This document shows, piece by piece, positions 58,416 to 64,000 of a stretch of DNA of 64,000 bases. The stretch is from Hygrocybe punicea. Its lineage: Eukaryota; Basidiomycota; Agaricomycetes; Agaricales; Hygrophoraceae. The stretch is taken from contig OY744469.1 of assembly GCA_963556145.1 (NCBI GenBank), forward strand, positions 4,002,767 to 4,066,766. The letters run 5' to 3'. The notes beneath the pieces were generated by a model. That model saw nothing but the letters and a program-made list of their open reading frames with translations. It was not told the DNA's origin and ran no database searches. Within the stretch, counting starts at the first letter, position 1, and every line of letters begins with the position of its first letter. Made by a program: the position numbers and the translations under genes.

Positions 58416-59782
58416 ATGCCCCCCAATTGCAAGCGCCAACTTCGTGAAACGAAGGTCGAAAAACCTAAGCGCAGACGTGGCGAAACAAAGGCCGACAAAG
58501 CCAAGCTCGACAAAGCCCTCGAATCAGCGATATCCGACCATGGTACTCCAGAACTCGCAATACTCTCCTTGTTTAGTCGTTACGACTTCAGTTTGGATGA
58601 CCTGCGTAGCCTTCTTCTAGGTCTGTCCTATTTCTTCAAATGCGTCTTGAACAAGGTAATCTTATGGTTCCTTCATGTGACGCTCTCAGAGAAGGGGCTA
58701 AGCGTCAGCTTCTCTGAAGTCAAGTATAGTGAGATCGCACCCAAAGTGGGTTTAGATCCCGCGACAGGGGGGAATGACATGAAGACATTTCATATCCACC
58801 GCGCTCGCATTCCGACCTCCCTGTTTGAAGAAATAGTGGAGGATCTTGAAGTGATCATGAAGCAGTACGGGGAGCCCATTCAACATTCAAACGCAGAAGC
58901 TAGGTCTAGATTTCTTGCTCCTGTGAGTGCTAAAGGGCAACCCCCCCTAAATGCTGTTGCGCTCACGTCCCTATCAGCTGTTCGGTCGCATAATTGCTCT
59001 TTTCAATTGGACTATCCGCAATACCTGCGAACGGATTGAATATCACTTCGTTGTCTTTGGTGACCTTTCGCTTCTCTTCATCGAAGTCAAGCATAAACTG
59101 GGGACCAACGCGGAACGTCTTAATGCCGTTGCTCAAGTCATTGCCGAATCTGTAGCTTGTGATTACACAAATGACAAAGCTCAATTGCCTCCCATGATCG
59201 TTCACGGTATATTATGCGATGGAACAACTTTCGAATTCTTCTCTTTTGATGGGAAAACCAAACCACCGACCTTTTCTCAAGGCGTCTTCCCTAACGCATC
59301 TTCTTCCAGACCACTCCAGGCCCTCGCTGTTGCAGATTACCATAGCTCGACAACAATAGACTTCTTGAAGAGTTTGCGTCCCATCTGCGAGACCATGTTC
59401 TACCTTTTCCTCCTGACTTACAAGTCCGGACTTCAAGCATACACAAATCGCTCAGCTAGCTGGGCCATTCGACACAAACGCTCTCGACCGAGTACGCCTT
59501 GCTGGAAGGAGGCTCTTGGCTTTGCCGAAGAAGCGTTGAAGCTCGCCGTGGATGCGGCAACGCTCGCAGTAGATACAGCAGCAACAGGATCTCAGGACGC
59601 TACTGCTGCAGATGCAATGACCGAAGAAGCTCTCGAATGCCTACAGAACAGGTTTCCTTTGTTATATCTCGTCTCAGATTGCGCAACTAATCTTCTATAG
59701 TCTCGCAGCTGTCCCAGCGGCTTATAAAAGGGATGTTGAGTTAATCCGCTTTTGGGATGAGAGACGTCTTGAGCTTTGTTGA
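58416..59782 (+). CDS. Conserved agaricomycete protein with a possible PD-(D/E)XK nuclease-like core
   Basis: Starts MPPNCKRQLRETKVEKPKRR at 58416 with a strongly basic leader. The central region reads VVFGDLSLLFIEVKHKLGTN near 59055, where D followed by E-x-K resembles the nuclease-like fold, then ERLNAVAQVIAESVACDYTN and VHGILCDGTTFEFFSFDGKT. The C-terminal half is helical and Ala-rich (EEALKLAVDAATLAVDTAAT) and the last exon, after a 50 nt intron, ends IRFWDERRLELC at TGA 59780-59782. I recall similar proteins in other mushroom genomes without assigned function. The nuclease idea rests only on the D...ExK pattern. Three or more exons; the junctions near 58640-58690 and 58920-58975 are approximate. 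Confidence 0.6.
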
Positions 59783-60322
59783 GAAAGAATAAAAGGCTAC
59801 CACTGTGGACATGGGATTGTGATAATGTAAACAGCTTCTGGAGCTACATACAGAACTCAATGAGATATCTATAGGTTGTTTATTAATAATATGCACGAAA
59901 GCGGGGGGCGGGTACACATAGGTAGTGCGCCCACCCCATTGCATACCCTCCGTTACCTCGTGAAGGCCATGCTCCGTCAATTAACGTGGCGGCGGCATTC
60001 ACGACGGTAGTGGGGTCATGTCAGCCACCTTGGCACTGGCGCCGTGGGGCCTGTCATCTCTGCAGCAGCTGTTGCTGTCCTGGCGCGCCTGAGTCGTTGT
60101 AGTAATTATCTTTGAATCCTGGGCCTGTATGCTGCATAAACACTGCTCCCGCATTCTGTAATTTCGTGGTCCCTTCCTCTCTCCCGAACTATGAAGTCGC
60201 CCCCAACTTCGGCGACCTTCCGTACTCTGTGTAGTTATCATCACCACCTACTACTTTCCAGCTTCTCAATTCCATTCAACTGCAGGTGAACCAGTTGTAA
60301 ATTATTATGAAGAACAAGTCCA
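59783..60322. other. No gene seen
   Basis: The 540 bp between the conserved protein gene and the GH20 gene, with short frames only and no repeat structure. Both flanking genes end here (convergent), so it likely holds the two 3' untranslated regions. Confidence 0.5.
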
Positions 60323-62458
60323 CTATGACCCAAGACTCAGTATGATATCAGACATCTGTCCATCAAAGCCACCACCACCGATTAAGAGTGAAGGTGCTGC
60401 AAACGACATGTTTTTTGTCACCATAGAGGTTCCCCAAAGAGTCAACCTGCTCGTCCAGGCCATCTGTTGCCCATCGATTATAGCAAACGTGTAATCCCGT
60501 GTAGCATGAATCTCTACCGTGGTGGCACGACCAGTTGGAAGTGTGTATCCGGACTCAAGCGGGTAGAACTCGTTGGTAGCCACATCCCGGAACGCAAGGC
60601 CGTCCACATGTAGAGCAGAGTCCAGACCGGTGAAAAGCGCGCCGACTGAAGGAGACGAGGACGACGGAGTTACTGTAAATTTCAGAGTGTACGGAGGTCC
60701 CACGGACAAGACGTCGGTAACCACAGGCAAAATTGGGATCTGGTTGTACTGAAAGACGATATTCCCGTTTTGGGGAACCACGACACGGTTCAAGTTTTGC
60801 CCTGGGGCTGCAGCATTCAGAATAGGATAAGCCCCATCGAACTGGGCTCTCGTGAGAGCTGTACTTCTTGCTTCCGACCCTGCCCACGATTTCTCCGAAA
60901 ACACAGCAAGACTCCGTGCAAGCTGGTAATACTCCTCAAGTGGAGTACTCGCGTTGTTCCCCCAATCATTCCATAACGCCATAATTGCACCCCGAAGAAA
61001 AGGATTGCTAATTCCAGTGTTGCTGGATGAATCTGTTCGGGAAAAGATATTGGGCGCCCAACCACTTCCTCCGGGTGCTCCACCCCACATGAGGTCTTGG
61101 ACTAGCTCCCAGGGTAATTGACCATCCGCTGTCGACGTCTTGCCATCCAAATAAAGGAAGGCAATTTCTGAATTGATAACCGAATATCCTTTCTGCATCA
61201 GCTGGACGGGGATGGACTCGTCAGGGAAGTGCCAATGTTGGATGGTGACGTTCTGCGATATGGACAGAGCTGTGCTTGGTTCGTTCGTTCCCCAGACACG
61301 CATCGACTTGCCGGACTGTTGCTGGATGAAATTCGACATGTTGTTCACGAATGAGATGTACTCGTCTGCTAAGGAGGACTCGTATTCATCTGCACCGATT
61401 GAGACTTCTGTAGCAGTGAACCATGGTAAGAATTCCTTCCATATCGATTGAACAGTCGGTAGGGTGTCAGGGTTGGAGAGATCCAGGAGGTCTGGCTTGC
61501 CTGGTATCATGATACCAGGCTTCCATTTGGTGAAAACGAGGGAATGGCCTGGTGTATCAATTTCGGGGATGATCGCAACTCCATGAGCAGCACAGCTAGA
61601 TTGCATTAATTGGAATTCCTCTTGTGTCCAACTCTCATTTGTATTTGGCACCAGTCCAGCGTTCGGACCGCTGGGGGATGGCATAAAGCGAAATCCGGTA
61701 TACAGGTCCCGCCAATCTTGACCATAGAGGAAATCAGGGTTCCAGACATAATCCGACGCGTGGATGTGAAATTCGTTGAGCTTGAAGAATGAGGCGTAGC
61801 TGCAAAGATCGGCTAATGGTTCGTTGTGGTTGGACCAAAATATTCTTGTAAGGGTCAGAATAAACTCACATAAAAAGGGAGAGAGGAAGTAATGACGCCC
61901 TACATCGAGCATGAAACCCCGCACTCCCCAACCTGGAGAATCAGATCCTGACCCCGTAGGAATCAAAATCGTTTCTGCACCTCCCCCAACGCCTTGGGCC
62001 AGCAAAGCCGCTTGCTGCAACAATGTTCTTGTACCCCACCAAACGCCTATGGGTTCTAAGGCTCTGATGTTGTATGAGAGTTTTGTAATCTCAAAGTCGT
62101 AGCCTTCTCCCGTTGCCTGGCCGTTAAAGAGGGTATGATTCAAAGTTGTTTCCAAAGTTAGGTAAATGGTGGGCGTGCCGTCAGGACTACCAACAACAAC
62201 ATTTGGTAAATCTCTGAAGCCGAGGAGGTCGACGAGGTCAGCGCGAAATGTTTTGGCGAAGTCGATCAATGAAGGTGAACCAAGGTCCTTCCACTGGGGG
62301 TCTACGACGATTTTGACTGAAGCCGAAAGGGTAAAAGAGTCCTGGGTCGTTGATGCCGTGAACGTACGCACCGACGGAATCTGAGGTTGGATATCCAGAC
62401 AAAAGACCTGAGCAGTACTGATAAGAAATACACCAATCCACGCAACCCCATAAATCAT
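60323..62458 (-). CDS. Secreted beta-N-acetylhexosaminidase (GH20)
   Basis: ATG at 62456-62458 gives the signal peptide MIYGVAWIGVFLISTAQVFC. The GH20 N-terminal domain contains TRTLLQQAALLAQG, and the catalytic barrel begins WGVRGFMLDVGRHYFLSPFL. An intron of about 70 nt (GTGAGT...CCATTAG near 61870-61800) joins to SDLCSYASFFKLNEFHIHAS. The catalytic pair is the Asp-Glu in EVSIGADEYE near 61395, with EIDTPGHSLVFTKWKPG upstream and VWGTNEPSTA and MALWNDWGNN downstream. A C-terminal region of about 150 residues ends LIGGGGFDGQMSDIILSLGS. Likely role: trimming chito-oligosaccharides during wall turnover or feeding. The C-terminal 150 residues look like a jelly-roll (LamG-like) add-on. Several N-glycosylation sequons (NHT, NES, NMS, NVT). 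Confidence 0.92.
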   Translation of the reverse strand: MIYGVAWIGVFLISTAQVFCLDIQPQIPSVRTFTASTTQDSFTLSASVKIVVDPQWKDLGSPSLIDFAKTFRADLVDLLGFRDLPNVVVGSPDGTPTIYLTLETTLNHTLFNGQATGEGYDFEITKLSYNIRALEPIGVWWGTRTLLQQAALLAQGVGGGAETILIPTGSGSDSPGWGVRGFMLDVGRHYFLSPFLCEFILTLTRIFWSNHNEPLADLCSYASFFKLNEFHIHASDYVWNPDFLYGQDWRDLYTGFRFMPSPSGPNAGLVPNTNESWTQEEFQLMQSSCAAHGVAIIPEIDTPGHSLVFTKWKPGIMIPGKPDLLDLSNPDTLPTVQSIWKEFLPWFTATEVSIGADEYESSLADEYISFVNNMSNFIQQQSGKSMRVWGTNEPSTALSISQNVTIQHWHFPDESIPVQLMQKGYSVINSEIAFLYLDGKTSTADGQLPWELVQDLMWGGAPGGSGWAPNIFSRTDSSSNTGISNPFLRGAIMALWNDWGNNASTPLEEYYQLARSLAVFSEKSWAGSEARSTALTRAQFDGAYPILNAAAPGQNLNRVVVPQNGNIVFQYNQIPILPVVTDVLSVGPPYTLKFTVTPSSSSPSVGALFTGLDSALHVDGLAFRDVATNEFYPLESGYTLPTGRATTVEIHATRDYTFAIIDGQQMAWTSRLTLWGTSMVTKNMSFAAPSLLIGGGGFDGQMSDIILSLGS

Positions 62459-63351
62459 GGTGATAATAATCACTTATCCGCCGCTGCTCCCATGTACAAC
62501 GTGGTGGTCAATTCCGTTGTTGTTTCATTGCCTGATTGGTTTTACTGAGAATGCTTTGGCGCCTAGGGAAATTTGAGTTTGGTTGCTCCATTACAGCACC
62601 AAACGAGCTAACTACGACGAAGTCTGAGATCTGAGGGCATGAGAGCGCGGTAAAGTTGAACAGATGCATTGGTTGAAGAATTACACGGTTTGGGAAAAAA
62701 CAGTACGATGTAGGTGTAGGACTCCCTGATAGCGGAAGCAAAGGTCAGCGGGGACCGCAAAATCACCAGAAACTTGAGGGTCGAATGTTCGATAGGTGAC
62801 AAAATTGTCAGTTAGAAAATTGGCTAGATGGCATGGGACACACCATGACAGGTATGAGAAAGATTGGGACTGTTAAAGTGCAGAAAATGGGACTGAAGCA
62901 CGAACGTCCTTTGCATGGAGTAGTTGACTAAGTTGAGTAGCTGGTGGGTGTCGAGAAGGGAGTATTTCTGCGTTGGAACATCAAAGTCATAGACACGCGT
63001 TGTGGGCCTGATGGCGGTAGGGAATGTATCACGTAGTGTACAACCTCCTCGTTTTGGGACGAGACGCGAGGACGCTTCAGTTAGACCCCGAGTGATTTAG
63101 GATGCCCGGTGTTGATGTTCCCTCCTCATCCTGGGGAAGATTAGGACCAATCACTCCCGAGAAGAACAAAAGTACAGTGAATAATGACGAAACGATGGGG
63201 AGTGTGTGTTTGCGACCCCATAGTAGATGAATTTGCTCCAGGCTATTGGAGACTTGAATGATAATGTCGGTCAGGAAGGATCGTAAGATGGATATTTGGA
63301 TGAGCATACTGAAACGTCTTATGAGCATCCGCCGCGAATGCGGATCCGTGC
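62459..63351. other. Upstream region of the GH20 gene, no confident gene
   Basis: The minus strand at 63077-63328 has an 83-codon frame with one hydrophobic stretch (PIVSSLFTVLLFFSGVIGPN) that could be a tiny membrane protein, but no family is recognised and the frame has alternative reading-frame neighbours. The rest (62459-63070) is probably the promoter and leader of the hexosaminidase gene. Confidence 0.4.
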
Positions 63352-63628
63352 TCAGCGTGAATGAACGGTTTGTACACGCTCGTAAGTTTCGCGTTTGCGC
63401 AGGGATTCTTGTAATTCCTCTTTGCGCTTCTGGAACTTTACTTTTCTGCGTTCATCATCACGCAAGACGCCTTGATACATGTTCTAGCCATTATGTTGAC
63501 AACCAAACCACCATACAGGAATCACCACTCACCTCACGTTCTTGGTCTTGTTGAAAGTGAACAGCCCAGATAGTGAACGAGGATAGAAAGACTGCTCCTA
63601 GAAGCGTAATTTTTGCCATCCGAGACAT
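63352..63628 (-). CDS. PET117: Cytochrome c oxidase assembly protein PET117
   Basis: Two exons: 63628-63533 encodes MSRMAKITLLGAVFLSSFTI and continues to HFQQDQERE. After a 49 nt intron, 63483-63352 encodes NMYQGVLRDDERRKVKFQKR and ends YERVQTVHSR. The 75-residue product has a single N-terminal membrane segment followed by the (H/Q)-x-GV-RD-ER pattern and basic helix of PET117, which works with the heme A synthase in complex IV assembly. The acceptor AATGGCTAG was chosen because it alone keeps the conserved GVLRDDER in frame. The gene is divergent from the CID-domain gene 107 bp away. Confidence 0.85.
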
Positions 63629-63734
63629 CCCACTCGCTCAGGGACCAGATACCGACATTTGCCGATGTGTGCACAGACCAGGACAACAGACGTAAACATT
63701 TTGTTCTTCAACCCTTGCACTGGCAAATGTCGTT

Positions 63735-64000
63735 ATGGCTTCCCTCAATGTGAGCCTAGAAATTCATCATAGCCTTCCTCTACTAAATACACCATACAGA
63801 TATTCGAATCGACGTTGAAGGAGGTCGTTCATGCAAAGCGGTTGTCAGCGTCTAGAATGGGGAAACTAACGGACATCGCGCTGAAGTCGATGGAAGTACG
63901 CAGCATTTTTTTTTCTGTTGTCTTCAGTATACTAATCATTGTGATGATTTGACGATCGGGCCTTACTCTGCAGAATGACACTCAACTTGTATCTATTCTC
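63735..64000 (+). CDS. Start of a CID-domain protein (Nrd1/Seb1-like), cut by the window edge
   Basis: Exon 1 is the five codons MASLN at 63735-63749, then a short intron, then IFESTLKEVVHAKRLSASRM and GKLTDIALKSME near 63800-63895, then, after a second intron, NDTQLVSIL at the right edge. The pattern F-x2-L-E-x2-K...S-x2-R-x-KLT-x2-AL-x3-x-D-x-x-LVS-x-L is that of the RNA polymerase II CTD-interacting domain of Nrd1/Seb1, which links non-coding transcription termination to the polymerase. Only the first helices are present, so the RNA-binding part cannot be checked. Confidence 0.65.

Overview
The window looks like nuclear DNA from an agaricomycete basidiomycete (mushroom-forming fungus). Genes carry many 45-60 nt GT-AG introns, sit close together on both strands, and encode families typical of that class: F-box/LRR proteins, a NACHT-ankyrin NLR relic, DUF6698, and high-copy transposon-linked families. 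I see no tRNA, rRNA or CRISPR array. Products were named by recognising motifs in conceptual translations, without database searches.

Housekeeping blocks. The left side (about 0.5-16 kb) holds TRM82 (tRNA m7G), ERV1 (mitochondrial disulfide relay) divergent from a five-finger CCCH protein, NUP85 (nuclear pore), a roughly 3 kb stretch without a convincing gene, an F-BAR/RhoGAP protein, and a divergent histone H4-H3 pair. The right side (about 47.8-64 kb) holds a mitochondrial rhomboid protease, a Dsl1/ZW10 tether, EMC5, the splicing factor RED, RFC3, a ubiquitin-eS31 fusion, a conserved protein of unknown function, a secreted GH20 hexosaminidase, PET117, and the start of a CID-domain (Nrd1/Seb1-like) gene. 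An aspartic protease and an RKM5-like methyltransferase lie at 34.7-38 kb.

Transposon-rich middle (about 16.4-47.2 kb). Four elements could be delimited by terminal repeats plus target-site duplications. (1) 19722-22169 is a 2.4 kb element that is essentially one giant palindrome, flanked by an 8-bp TSD (hAT-like). (2) 24529-29190 is a MULE-like element between 11-bp direct repeats; its transposase gene has two in-frame TGA codons. (3) 30323-33761 is a Tc1/mariner element with 60-bp TIRs and TA duplications; it holds a DDE transposase and, on the other strand, a second multi-exon gene. (4) 38383-47139 is an 8.8 kb CACTA-like element starting CACAGCG with a TTC TSD; it encodes a Tnp2 transposase, a DUF6698 protein and a coiled-coil protein. 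Element 4 sits inside the second exon of a gene for a secreted protein, and the reading frame resumes across the TSD on the other side. A decayed NACHT-ankyrin gene, a gag-like repeat-family ORF, an F-box protein and a PARG-like protein lie between these elements.

Most striking non-transposon feature. There are two H3 genes. The one at 15716 pairs with H4. The one at 33998, just right of the mariner element, has an almost identical core and last intron but a completely different segment between K18 and the VKKPH motif, which removes the ARKS/K27 context.
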